DNA of 42,347 nt from an uncultured Bacilli bacterium (GTDB lineage: Bacteria; Bacillota_I; Bacilli_A; RF39; UBA660). Both the position numbers and the translations under genes were made by a program. Positions 23,186-31,463 of the stretch are shown in pieces. Positions within the stretch are counted from its first letter, which is position 1. The number at the start of each line of letters is the position of its first letter. Under the pieces are notes generated by a model, which saw only the letters and a list, made by a program, of their open reading frames with translations, was not told the DNA's origin and made no database searches. Location of the stretch: positions 1-42,347 of the forward strand of contig CAOLUI010000008.1 of the NCBI GenBank assembly GCA_948479395.1, in the 5' to 3' direction.

Positions 23186-24165
23186 ATTCTTCCCAAGCCT
23201 ACTTTTTTTAAAATTTCATTATACTTATTTTGTGCTATTTCTTGAACAATCTTTAAACCTTTATTTAAAACTTCATCAACCAAACCCGAATCCATATATT
23301 CGTGGTATTTTTTTTGGATTTCTAATATTTTTTCGATCACAATATCAGCTACTTCTTTTTTTAAGTTCCCATAATTATAATTTTTAAACTTTTCCTCAAC
23401 TTGTTTAATATCTAAATCACTAAGTGCAGAATAGATAGTAAGCAAATTAGAAATACCTGGTTTGTTTTCTGGATCAAAATAAACTTTATTATCACTATCT
23501 GTAACAGCTGACATAATTTTTTTTCGAATCACATCTTCATTATCTAAAAGAAAAATTAGACCCTTTATATCTTCGCTAGATTTACTCATTTTTTTAGTAG
23601 GATTTTGTAAATCCATGATTTTAGCACCAATCTTTGGAATAAGCGGTTCAGGTAATTTAAAAGTTGTTCCATATTTATTATTAAATCTTCCAGCTAAATC
23701 TCGAGCTAGTTCCACATGTTGCTTTTGATCAATTCCCACTGGAACAAAATCAGCATCATATAATAAAATATCTGCAGCCATTAAAATAGGATAAGTGAAT
23801 AAACCTACACTTACATTATCATATCTTTTGCTCTTATCTTTAAATTGGGTCATGCGACTTGCTTCTCCCATATAAGTATGACATTCTAAAATCCATGATA
23901 AATTAGTATGGTACAAATTTTCTGATTGTAAATAAATGATATTTTTATTAGGATCAATCCCACAAGCTAAATATAAGGCTACATTTTTTTTAATTCTTTC
24001 TTTTAAAAGTAGGGGATCTTGGGGTACTGTAATAGCGTGTAAATCGGGCACAAAAATAAATGATTCATACTCATCTTGGAACTTAACACTTTGTTTTATA
24101 CCGCCAATAAAACTTCCTAAAGTTAATTCACCACTAGGTTGTAATCCTGTCAATAATCTTTTCAT
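23182..24165 (-). CDS. trpS: Tryptophanyl-tRNA synthetase
   Basis: This 327-residue class I synthetase attaches Trp to tRNA. Both catalytic signatures are seen: the HIGH-type GELTLGSFIG near residue 12 (Thr-Leu-Gly-Ser in the short variant usual for TrpRS) and KMSKS near residue 193. GLQPSG and VPVGIDQKQHVELARDLAGRFN are typical TrpRS blocks. GAGGTGACG precedes the start. The leader on this strand is too short (about 80 bases to the next gene) for a T-box, and I see none. Length is normal. Confidence 0.95.
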   Translation of the reverse strand: MKRLLTGLQPSGELTLGSFIGGIKQSVKFQDEYESFIFVPDLHAITVPQDPLLLKERIKKNVALYLACGIDPNKNIIYLQSENLYHTNLSWILECHTYMGEASRMTQFKDKSKRYDNVSVGLFTYPILMAADILLYDADFVPVGIDQKQHVELARDLAGRFNNKYGTTFKLPEPLIPKIGAKIMDLQNPTKKMSKSSEDIKGLIFLLDNEDVIRKKIMSAVTDSDNKVYFDPENKPGISNLLTIYSALSDLDIKQVEEKFKNYNYGNLKKEVADIVIEKILEIQKKYHEYMDSGLVDEVLNKGLKIVQEIAQNKYNEILKKVGLGRI

Positions 24166-24246
24166 TTCGTCACCTCTTTAATATTCTATCATAACCTGAA
24201 TAATTTTTAAATAATTGGTCACAATAAAAAATAAAGGAGAGTAGAG

Positions 24247-24792
24247 ATGAAAAAATTAACTTTATTTTTAATTAGCTTAATTGCAGTTGTGGGATGTGCT
24301 TGTACAATGACTAAAGCAAGTGATGCCGTAAAAGAATATTTAGAAAAATATAGTAATCAAGATCCAGAAATTTTAGTAGAATTAGATAGTTTAACCAAAG
24401 AAGAAAATTTTACTGACGAACAAAGTGAATCTTATAAAGAAATCATGAAAAAACAATATACTGATTTAAAATATGAAATAGAAGACGAAGTATATAATGG
24501 TGATGAAGCTACCGTAACTACAAAAATTACCGTTTATGATTTATATAAAGCTCAAAAAAAAGCGGAAAATTACAAAAATGATCATGAAGATGAATTTAAA
24601 GATGAAAATAAAAAATATGATGCTCAAAAATTCTTTACATATAAAATTGAAGAAATGAAAAAAAGTGACGAAAGAGTAGAGTATACTATCGATTTTAAAG
24701 TTATTAAAAAAGATGGTAAATGGGTTTTAGATAAAGTTAATACCGAAGATTTAGAAAAAATTCATGGAATTTATAATTATACAAATGACTAA
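24247..24792 (+). CDS. Lipoprotein, function unknown
   Basis: This 181-residue protein begins with a signal peptide and a lipobox (AVVGC, Cys17; CAC offers a second Cys). Two charged regions follow with a helix-strand pattern typical of NTF2/DUF4878-like lipoproteins: a first helix (SDAVKEYLEKYSNQDPEIL), strands with TVTTKITVYDLY, and a final DGKWVLDKVN block. The last motif is common in small proteins that bind ligands at the membrane. GGAGAG is the ribosome site. It is a single-gene transcript with a strong terminator and is divergent from trpS. Confidence 0.7.
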   Translation: MKKLTLFLISLIAVVGCACTMTKASDAVKEYLEKYSNQDPEILVELDSLTKEENFTDEQSESYKEIMKKQYTDLKYEIEDEVYNGDEATVTTKITVYDLYKAQKKAENYKNDHEDEFKDENKKYDAQKFFTYKIEEMKKSDERVEYTIDFKVIKKDGKWVLDKVNTEDLEKIHGIYNYTND

Positions 24793-24810
24793 CAATCATT
24801 TGTTTTTTTT
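24781..24810 (+). terminator. Rho-independent terminator
   Basis: The stem ACAAATGA/TCATTTGT with a seven-base loop includes the stop codon and is followed by eight T. Confidence 0.8.
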
Positions 24811-24915
24811 GATAATAATTAATTTAAATATTAAAATAATAAATTTCTTTTTTCTGTTAAAATATGATATGCTTAAAGAAAAAATTAACTGGAAGTCAAG
24901 AAATAAGTAATTGTA

Positions 24916-25510
24916 ATGAAATTAGAATATATGTATGAAAAAAATAATAATATAAAAAAAAGTTTAAAAATTAATATAATCATGTCCCTATTAGTAATAA
25001 TTATAGGTATTATAATAGAAAAAGATTTAAAGTTTAGTTTTTTTATAATTATTTGGTGTCTTTGGTTTAATATTATATTAATTACTATTCTCTATTTCAT
25101 TTGTCAACAGGCTTAATATTATATTAATATTTTTTTATTTAATACTATATTTTTATAATCGCTTAAAGCAAAGAAGAAATCAATTATTTATAGAAAAAGG
25201 CGAAAAGAAAACCGCTTACGTTATATCAACAGAAACGCTTACATATAGAAGTATTAGTCATCATTATTTAGTTATTGATATGAATTATGAAAAATATAAA
25301 ATTGGCCCTTTGAAAAAAAATCGTGCTTTTATCTTACTAGAAAAATATTTAAAACAATATGAAAATTTACTTATAAACTCTAATAATATACTAAGATCAT
25401 TACCAGAAAAAATTTCTATAAATGTATACAAGTATAACCACAAAATATATGCTGATTTAAAAAGTATTAATTTTAATAAAATATTGTCTGAACTAGAAAA
25501 TTCTAAATGA
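24916..25510 (+). pseudogene. Frameshifted two-helix membrane protein
   Basis: Two frames together look like one protein. The first (24916-25116) has two helices (NIIMSLLVIIIGIII; FSFFIIIWCLWFNIILI) and stops at TAA 25114. The second, open from about 25110 to TGA 25508, continues with the end of a helix, a basic stretch (YNRLKQRRNQLF) and a soluble domain (KGEKKTAYVIS... to SELENSK). The 16-base repeat TTAATATTATATTAAT occurs at 25067 and 25113, 46 bases apart. Removing one unit of 46 would join the frames exactly, giving 182 residues. So either an insertion broke the gene, or repeat recombination can switch it. Alternatively the second part is read from ATG 25280 as a 76-residue protein. Family not recognised. 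Confidence 0.6.
25067..25128 (+). repeat. 16-base direct repeat, 46 bases apart, at a frameshift
   Basis: TTAATATTATATTAAT at 25067-25082 and 25113-25128. The 30 bases between differ from the flanks, so it is not a plain tandem duplication. Loss of 46 bases by recombination would restore one open frame. Confidence 0.75.
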
Positions 25511-25552
25511 ATTATTTCTCGTTTTTTTCATAAAATTTTTTAGGTGAACTTT

Positions 25553-26635
25553 ATGAAAAAACTTCTTTGGTTGTTAATTCTTTTAATGCCTTTAAATGTC
25601 TTTGCTATTAGTGCTCGAAACATAGTGGCCCTGGACACTGATTCTAATCGTATTCTTTATGAAAAATCAATCAATGATCCGCATTTAATAGCTAGTATTA
25701 GTAAGATTATGACGGCAACGATCGCTTTAGAATTAGGAGATTTAGAAAGTGATGTAAAAGCCTCTGATACTATATTAAAGGCTTTTGGTAGTGCTATTTA
25801 TATTGAAGTTGGGGAAACGATGAAATTAAAAGATTTATTATATGGATTAATGCTTCGCAGTGGAAATGATGCGGCCCTTTTAATTGCTGAAAATATTGGG
25901 GGAAGTGTTGATAATTTTGTTAAATTAATGAATAATAAAGCACAAGAACTTGGGATGAAAAATACTGAATTTATAAATCCTCATGGTCTAGAAAATAAAG
26001 AAGGATTAGGTAATACATCAAGTGCTTATGATATGGCGCTTCTTACTAATTATATTATGCAAAATGCTGAATATCGAAAAATAGTTAGTACCAAAAATTA
26101 TGTTGCCAAATCTGATAAAAAAAGTTATAGTTGGGCCAATAAAAATAAACTATTAAATTCTTATAAATACACCACAGGTGGGAAAACTGGTTTTACGGAA
26201 AAAGCACGGCGTACTTTAGTATCTACAGCATCTAAAGATAACAAAAATATAACCATTGTATCATTAAATGATCCTAATGACTGGCAAGATCACACAGATT
26301 TATATGAAAAATTATTTAAAGAATATAATCGAATAAAAATAATTGATGCTAATAATTTTAAAATAAAAAAAGAGAATTATTATAAAAAAAATAAATTATA
26401 TTTAAAAAATGATGTTTTCGTTTTATTAAAAGATAATGAAAAAAAGGATATTAATCTCGACATTAATTTATTAAAGATAGAAGATTTTAAAGATGGAGAT
26501 AAGGTTGGAAGTGTTAAAATAAACTTAAAAAATGAAACTTTAAAAGAAGAAAATATTTATATTAGTAAAAAAGATAAAGTAAGAAAAAAACAAACTAATT
26601 TATGGCAAAAAATTAAAGGCTGGTTTCAGAAATGA
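25553..26635 (+). CDS. D-alanyl-D-alanine carboxypeptidase (S11, PBP5/DacB-DacF type)
   Basis: This 360-residue secreted enzyme trims the terminal D-Ala of peptidoglycan stem peptides. It has a signal peptide (MKKLLWLLILLMPLNVFA) and the three penicillin-binding motifs: SxxK (Ser48, Lys51, in ASISKIM), SGN (103-105) and KTG (211-213, GGKTGFTEKA). The C-terminal 120 residues match the PBP5 beta domain and end in a basic amphipathic helix (NLWQKIKGWFQK) for membrane contact. The start is ATG 25553, with AGGTG six bases before it. It overlaps spmA by four bases (ATGA), the gene order known from the Bacillus dacB-spmA-spmB operon. Confidence 0.9.
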   Translation: MKKLLWLLILLMPLNVFAISARNIVALDTDSNRILYEKSINDPHLIASISKIMTATIALELGDLESDVKASDTILKAFGSAIYIEVGETMKLKDLLYGLMLRSGNDAALLIAENIGGSVDNFVKLMNNKAQELGMKNTEFINPHGLENKEGLGNTSSAYDMALLTNYIMQNAEYRKIVSTKNYVAKSDKKSYSWANKNKLLNSYKYTTGGKTGFTEKARRTLVSTASKDNKNITIVSLNDPNDWQDHTDLYEKLFKEYNRIKIIDANNFKIKKENYYKKNKLYLKNDVFVLLKDNEKKDINLDINLLKIEDFKDGDKVGSVKINLKNETLKEENIYISKKDKVRKKQTNLWQKIKGWFQK

Positions 26636-27210
26636 TTAATAAGTTATGGGGCTTTTTTATAATTATTGGAGTTATTTTTACACTTATAACAGGCAATCTT
26701 GATAGTCTCAATAACACTATTTTAACAAGTACTAAAAATGGAGTTGATATGATCTTAGAATTAATTCCTATTTTAGTTTTATGGTCAGGACTTATGAAGA
26801 TTGCCGAGAAGAGTGGAATGCTTAATCAAATTTCTAAAATATTTCAACCTATTTTAAGTAAATTATTTCCCTCTTTAAAAAAAGATAGCAAGGCCTTAGG
26901 ATTTATTACATCTAATATAGCTGCTAATGCTTTAGGTCTTGGCAGTGCCGCCACACCTTTTGGTTTAAAAGCAATGGAATGGATGCAAAAAGAGAATAAA
27001 GACAAAAAGATGGCTAGTGATGCGATGATTACTTTTTTAGTTTTAAATACGAGTGGTGTGACGATCATTCCAACAACCGTAATAGCACTTCGTTTAATGC
27101 ATAAAAGTGCGAATCCTGAAGAAATTATCCTTCCTGCTATTTTAGCTACGATCTGTTCTAGTATTGCTGGTTTATCTCTTGATTATTTTAGAAGGAGAAA
27201 AAATAAATGA
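26632..27210 (+). CDS. spmA: Spore maturation protein A (SpmA)
   Basis: This 192-residue membrane protein matches SpmA, with the blocks GVDMILELIPILVLWSGLMKIAE, NIAANALGLGSAATPFGLKAM and FLVLNTSGVTIIPTTVIALR. SpmA and SpmB share the 'Gate'/nucleoside-recognition fold. In sporulating Bacillus they act in spore-core dehydration, but homologues also occur in bacteria that do not sporulate. The start overlaps the carboxypeptidase stop, and its own stop overlaps the spmB start, so the three are coupled. Confidence 0.9.
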   Translation: MINKLWGFFIIIGVIFTLITGNLDSLNNTILTSTKNGVDMILELIPILVLWSGLMKIAEKSGMLNQISKIFQPILSKLFPSLKKDSKALGFITSNIAANALGLGSAATPFGLKAMEWMQKENKDKKMASDAMITFLVLNTSGVTIIPTTVIALRLMHKSANPEEIILPAILATICSSIAGLSLDYFRRRKNK

Positions 27211-27725
27211 CTTATATTTCAAAACTAATGATTCCTTTATTTGTTTTATTTGTAATTGTTTATGGTTTAAAAAAGAAAGTTTTCATTTATGATACTTTTT
27301 TAGAAGGTGCCAAAGAAGGTTTAATAACTGCTTTTAATATTTTTCCTTCTATTATCGCGATGGTATTTGCCATAAATATTTTTTTAAATAGTAATATCTT
27401 AAATATTATATTTCAATTTTTAACCCCATTTTTAAACATTTTTAATATTCCCTTAAATATTTTACCAATGGCATTTATAAGACCTATTTCAGGTACAGCA
27501 TCTCTGGCAATAATGAATGATATTTTTCTTAAATTTGGACCTGATTCACTAGTGGGGCGAATAGCTTCAGTTTTACAAGGATGTACTGATACAACAATTT
27601 ATGTTTTAGCCCTTTATTTTGGTAGTGTTAAAATAACCAAAACAAGACATGCTCTATCAACTGGTTTATTTGCTGATTTTATCGGAATTATTGCAAGTTT
27701 TATAATTGTATATTTCTTTTTTTAA
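27207..27725 (+). CDS. spmB: Spore maturation protein B (SpmB)
   Basis: This 172-residue membrane protein matches SpmB, with EGAKEGLITAFNIFPSIIAM, FIRPISGTASLAIMND and SVLQGCTDTTIYVLALYFGS. Its 'Gate' fold resembles SpmA, and the two probably work as a pair in the membrane. It ends the carboxypeptidase-spmA-spmB operon; only about 95 bases separate it from the next gene and no clear terminator is seen. Confidence 0.9.
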   Translation: MTYISKLMIPLFVLFVIVYGLKKKVFIYDTFLEGAKEGLITAFNIFPSIIAMVFAINIFLNSNILNIIFQFLTPFLNIFNIPLNILPMAFIRPISGTASLAIMNDIFLKFGPDSLVGRIASVLQGCTDTTIYVLALYFGSVKITKTRHALSTGLFADFIGIIASFIIVYFFF

Positions 27726-27821
27726 AAATTATCTACCAAATTTTGGCAAGCTCAAAAATTGACTTTGTTATTCTCTTATGATAACATTAAAAACGTTTCC
27801 GCAAAAAAGAGGTAGAGTTAA

Positions 27822-28502
27822 ATGAAAAAATTACCGTCGGTTAAGGCCGTTATGGCCATAATCGCGATTATATTAATTACATTTTTTATTATCTCAAAAA
27901 TAAATAATAAAAAAACAATTAGTAAAGCTTCATTATTAATGAATAATTGTTTATTAGTTAGTAATATTGGTGAAAAAAATGTATTAAAAAATGAAACTAT
28001 TAATAATGAATTATTAGTTATTAATGAACCCAAAAAAGAAAGTGAAACTCCCACTGAAGTTCCTGAAGTAAACCAACGAAAAGAAGTATATGAGGGAATG
28101 ACATTGGATGAGTTAGCTAAAAAATTAGAGAAAAACTTAAAGTCAACATTAAAAGGATATGGTAAAGTTTTTGCTGAGTATTCAATAAAATATAATGTTG
28201 ATCCTTATCTTTCTTTAGCAATTGTTTTACATGAAACTGGCTGTAATTCTGGTGTATGTAGTTCACTTGCCAGAAAATGTAATAATATTGGTGGAATGAA
28301 AGGATCTCCTGGTTGTGGCGGAGGACCTTATAAGAAGTTTAAAACTTTAAATCAAGGCATTAAAGCTTTTTATAAGAATTTAGCTCAAAACTATTATCAA
28401 CAAGGATTAACAACTCCTGAACAAATTGGGAAAAAATATGCGGAAAGTGAATCTTGGCCGACAAAAATAAGACAATATATCCAAATAATCAAAAAAAGCT
28501 AG
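27822..28502 (+). CDS. Membrane-anchored glucosaminidase-like peptidoglycan hydrolase
   Basis: This 226-residue protein has an N-terminal helix (about 7-27), a spacer of about 80 residues and a C-terminal glucosaminidase-type (GH73/lysozyme-like) domain. That domain reads YSIKYNVDPYLSLAIVLHETGC, with the likely catalytic Glu, then CNNIGGMKG and YKKFKTLNQGIKAFYKNL. Four Cys, two on each side of the helix-turn, should form disulfides. The blocks parallel the middle module of the T4SS hydrolase at 12122 (NNFYGYAVYNG, FSSFEDGVRTIL). It lies downstream of the spmAB operon and probably acts in wall remodelling. GAGGTAG is the ribosome site. Confidence 0.75.
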   Translation: MKKLPSVKAVMAIIAIILITFFIISKINNKKTISKASLLMNNCLLVSNIGEKNVLKNETINNELLVINEPKKESETPTEVPEVNQRKEVYEGMTLDELAKKLEKNLKSTLKGYGKVFAEYSIKYNVDPYLSLAIVLHETGCNSGVCSSLARKCNNIGGMKGSPGCGGGPYKKFKTLNQGIKAFYKNLAQNYYQQGLTTPEQIGKKYAESESWPTKIRQYIQIIKKS

Positions 28503-28514
28503 AAAAATCTTTTC

Positions 28515-28543
28515 TTGCCTTTTTTTTTTAAGAAAGATATAAT
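28515..28543 (+). promoter_or_regulatory. Predicted promoter of the Asn-rich membrane protein
   Basis: TTGCCT (28515-28520), a 17-base spacer and TATAAT (28538-28543), 25 bases before the start codon. Confidence 0.6.
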
Positions 28544-28568
28544 ATAGATAATAAAGGGGCATGATAAC

Positions 28569-30290
28569 ATGAATAATGAAGAAAATAATAACAATTTAAA
28601 TTCTAATCAAAGTATGCCAAATACTTCAACTAATCCAGATATTATAAATGATTCAAGTATTTTAGTTAGTGAAAATAATCAAGTAAAATCTCCAGAAAGT
28701 TTAGAATCATTAGAAGTTAATAATTTTTCTAATAATTCTAATTTATCTATTGATAATACAGGAAATAATTCTATTTTAGAACCTAATTATTTGAATGATA
28801 ATAAAGAAACTTTACAAAATAATGTCAATATAAATCCAACAGTTGAACAATTAGGGTCTGAAACTTCTACAATAGATTCTTCTAATGCAAATTTGAATAT
28901 AGAACCACAAAATAATATAAATCTTAATCAACCAATAGATACTTTAAAGATTGAGTCTTTAGACGATCAAAAAAGTCCAACAGCATCTATACCTATTATT
29001 GAAAATTTTGCTCAAGAAAAGATAATAGATAATCCTAGTACAATAGAAAATATTGATAATAATTCTGAAATAACAGATGTTAATCAAAATAATAATCAAG
29101 AAATAATTGCACCTATTAATAGTGAGATAAATACATCTCCTAACCAAATTGCTGAATTAAAATCACCAATTATTGAAACCATACCTGATAGTACAATTGT
29201 TGAAAAAACATCTAATGATCCAACGCCAAGTCCTGAGCTTTCTAAGAAAGAGGAGCCTACTCAAAATAGTGAACCCAATCCATCTATTTCTAACGATGGC
29301 CTAGAAGCTAATGATGAGATTTTTAATGCTGTTCCTAAACCTCCAATATTATCTAATGAATCAAAACAAAAGAAAAAAAGTAATAATAAAATAATTTTTT
29401 TAATATTGTTAATTGTTTTAATTGCTGGAATAGGATTTGGTATATATTATTTTTTAGTAATGGCTAAAAATAAAACTTTAGCAAGCAGTATAAATGTTAA
29501 AGAAGTAAAATTAGAATTAGGAGAAGAATTATCTAATAATATAGATGATTATGCAACAATTACGGGAATAAATCAAGAAAATTGCCAATTAGATACTAAA
29601 AATATAGATATTAATAAAGTAGGGGCTTATAAGTTTAATATTACTTGTGCTAATAAAAGTGTTGAAGGAACTGCAATTGTTGATGATACCACTAAACCAG
29701 AATTAGTTTTAAATGAATTAACAGTTCTTCCCAATGCCGTTTTAAATGTTGCTGATATCGTGGAAGTTTGTAACGATGCTTCAATGTGTATCTATAAATT
29801 TAATAATGAAAGCGCAGTGAATGAAGCCTTAAAAACTTTAGGAGAACATGAAATCGAAATCAGTGCTAGTGACGAATATAATAATGAAACTGTTGTTAAA
29901 GCCAAAATAACTGTTTCTCATAATGCTCCTGCAAAGTATATGACATGTACTGTTAATGCCACTGAAAACATTTCTGAATTATCTGCTGATTTAACTAATT
30001 CTTACCGTTTTGGCATCGATAGTAATAATAATTTTTTCAATGCCCTAAAAAGCTCCGAATTTAAATTTGATACTATTGATTCATATAACAGTGCTAAAAA
30101 TAATTATAATGAAGCAACAGGACTTCATAATATAACGGGAAAATCGACTTTTAATGAAAAGAATAAAACCATAACGCTTAAAGATAATAAAACTTTAGAT
30201 GAAATAAAAACAGAATTAAGTATGAATTCAGCTAATAACATGACTACAATACAAATGTATTTAACAATGCTAGGATACACATGCAAATAA
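28569..30290 (+). CDS. Asn/Ser-rich single-pass protein with outer Ig-like domains
   Basis: This 573-residue protein has no signal peptide. Residues 1-265 are low complexity, rich in Asn, Ser, Glu and Thr, and probably disordered in the cytoplasm. A Lys cluster (KQKKKSNNK) and one helix (about 275-297) follow. The outer part has two strand-rich units: residues 305-372 (VKLELGEELSNN...VGAYKFNITC) and 373-450 (DTTKPELVLNELTVL...GEHEIEISASDEYNN), the latter resembling bacterial Ig-like (DUF5011-type) domains. Residues 455-573 form a further Cys-containing domain. A sensor or scaffold that links a disordered inside to the wall is a guess. A terminator follows. Confidence 0.6.
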   Translation: MNNEENNNNLNSNQSMPNTSTNPDIINDSSILVSENNQVKSPESLESLEVNNFSNNSNLSIDNTGNNSILEPNYLNDNKETLQNNVNINPTVEQLGSETSTIDSSNANLNIEPQNNINLNQPIDTLKIESLDDQKSPTASIPIIENFAQEKIIDNPSTIENIDNNSEITDVNQNNNQEIIAPINSEINTSPNQIAELKSPIIETIPDSTIVEKTSNDPTPSPELSKKEEPTQNSEPNPSISNDGLEANDEIFNAVPKPPILSNESKQKKKSNNKIIFLILLIVLIAGIGFGIYYFLVMAKNKTLASSINVKEVKLELGEELSNNIDDYATITGINQENCQLDTKNIDINKVGAYKFNITCANKSVEGTAIVDDTTKPELVLNELTVLPNAVLNVADIVEVCNDASMCIYKFNNESAVNEALKTLGEHEIEISASDEYNNETVVKAKITVSHNAPAKYMTCTVNATENISELSADLTNSYRFGIDSNNNFFNALKSSEFKFDTIDSYNSAKNNYNEATGLHNITGKSTFNEKNKTITLKDNKTLDEIKTELSMNSANNMTTIQMYLTMLGYTCK

Positions 30291-30312
30291 CAACTAATCA
30301 GTTGTTTTTTTT
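30290..30312 (+). terminator. Rho-independent terminator
   Basis: The stem ACAACT/AGTTGT with a four-base loop is followed by a T run of eight. Confidence 0.75.
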
Positions 30313-30357
30313 CATTAATACTTTTTAAAATCATATATTTAATAAAAAGGAGGATAT

Positions 30358-31455
30358 ATGAATAAATTAAAAGTATATGTTTATGCAATATGCAAAAATG
30401 AAAGTAAATATGTTGAAAAATATGTTAAAAGTATGAGTGAAGCTGATGCAATATATGTGCTTGATACAGGATCAACTGATGATACTGTTGAAAAACTAAA
30501 AAGACTGAATGTTCATGTTAAAGAAGAAAAAATTGAACCATTTCGTTTTGATGAAGCCCGTAATAAATCCTTAAACATGGTACCAAATGACGCCGATATA
30601 TGTGTTTGTACTGATTTTGATGAGGTATTTGAAGATGGCTGGCGAAAAAAATTAGAAGAAACTTGGATAAAAGAAAATCCTACTAGAGTAGAGTATTTAT
30701 ATAATTGGAGTTTTGATGAATATGGAAATCCGGCGACAACCTTTTATATTTCCAAAATTCACAAGCGTCATGCATATTGTTGGTACCATCCTGTCCATGA
30801 AGTTTTAAAATGTTTATATAATACAGAAAAAGCCATTATTGTACCAGGTATTGTTTTAAATCATCATCAAGATTTTACTAAAAAACGTACTTCTTATCTC
30901 CCATTATTAGAATTATCCGTTAAAGAAGATCCTACTGATGACCGTAATATGCATTATTTAGGTCGAGAATACATGTATTATAAAAGATGGAATGAAGCAA
31001 TTGATACTTTAATTAAACATTTAAATTTAGAAAAAAGTATCTGGAAAGATGAAAGAGCCGCTTCCATGCGTTTTATAGCTCGCTCTTATCAAGGATTAAA
31101 TCGTCCTGAAGAAGCTAAAATGTGGTTAAAAAAAGCTATTTTAGAAGCCCCTTATTTAAGAGAAGGATATGTAGAATTAGCTAGTATGTATTATGAAGAA
31201 AAAAATTATCAAGAAGCTTATAATTCTTTAAAAGAAGCCAGTAAAATTCAAGAAAAACCCAAAACATATATCAATGAAGAATTTAGTTGGAATGCCTACT
31301 TTTATGACTTACTTAGTATCTCAGCATTAAATATTGGAAAAACAAATGAAGCTTTAGAAAATGCTTTAAAAGCTTTAGAACTAAATCCTCAAGATGAACG
31401 TATAAGAAAAAATATAAAATATATTAAAGAAGCATTAAAAAAGCCTGAAGAATAA
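30358..31455 (+). CDS. Family 2 glycosyltransferase with C-terminal TPR repeats
   Basis: This 365-residue protein has a GT2 fold at residues 1-210: an opening strand (VYVYAICKNESKYVEKYV), DTGSTDDT, and CTDFDEVFEDGW with the metal-binding Asp-x-Asp-like motif. From residue 190 onward come TPR-type helix pairs (EAIDTLIKHLNLE, PEEAKMWLKKAI, EAYNSLKEASKI, EALENALKALELNPQ). This combination is typical of enzymes that add sugars to proteins or surface polymers, with the TPRs holding the acceptor. AGGAGG precedes the start. The last codons contain the hairpin that terminates the convergent sortase gene. Confidence 0.8.
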   Translation: MNKLKVYVYAICKNESKYVEKYVKSMSEADAIYVLDTGSTDDTVEKLKRLNVHVKEEKIEPFRFDEARNKSLNMVPNDADICVCTDFDEVFEDGWRKKLEETWIKENPTRVEYLYNWSFDEYGNPATTFYISKIHKRHAYCWYHPVHEVLKCLYNTEKAIIVPGIVLNHHQDFTKKRTSYLPLLELSVKEDPTDDRNMHYLGREYMYYKRWNEAIDTLIKHLNLEKSIWKDERAASMRFIARSYQGLNRPEEAKMWLKKAILEAPYLREGYVELASMYYEEKNYQEAYNSLKEASKIQEKPKTYINEEFSWNAYFYDLLSISALNIGKTNEALENALKALELNPQDERIRKNIKYIKEALKKPEE

Positions 31456-31463
31456 TCTTCAGG
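31436..31463 (-). terminator. Terminator of the sortase gene
   Basis: CCTGAAG/CTTCAGG (31444-31450, 31457-31463) is a perfect seven-base stem. Read on the minus strand it is followed by CTTTTTT. It overlaps the end of both convergent genes. Confidence 0.7.

Noticed and set aside
24166..24246. T-box leader for trpS
   Set aside because: Only about 80 bases separate trpS from the divergent gene, and no specifier or T-box sequence is seen.
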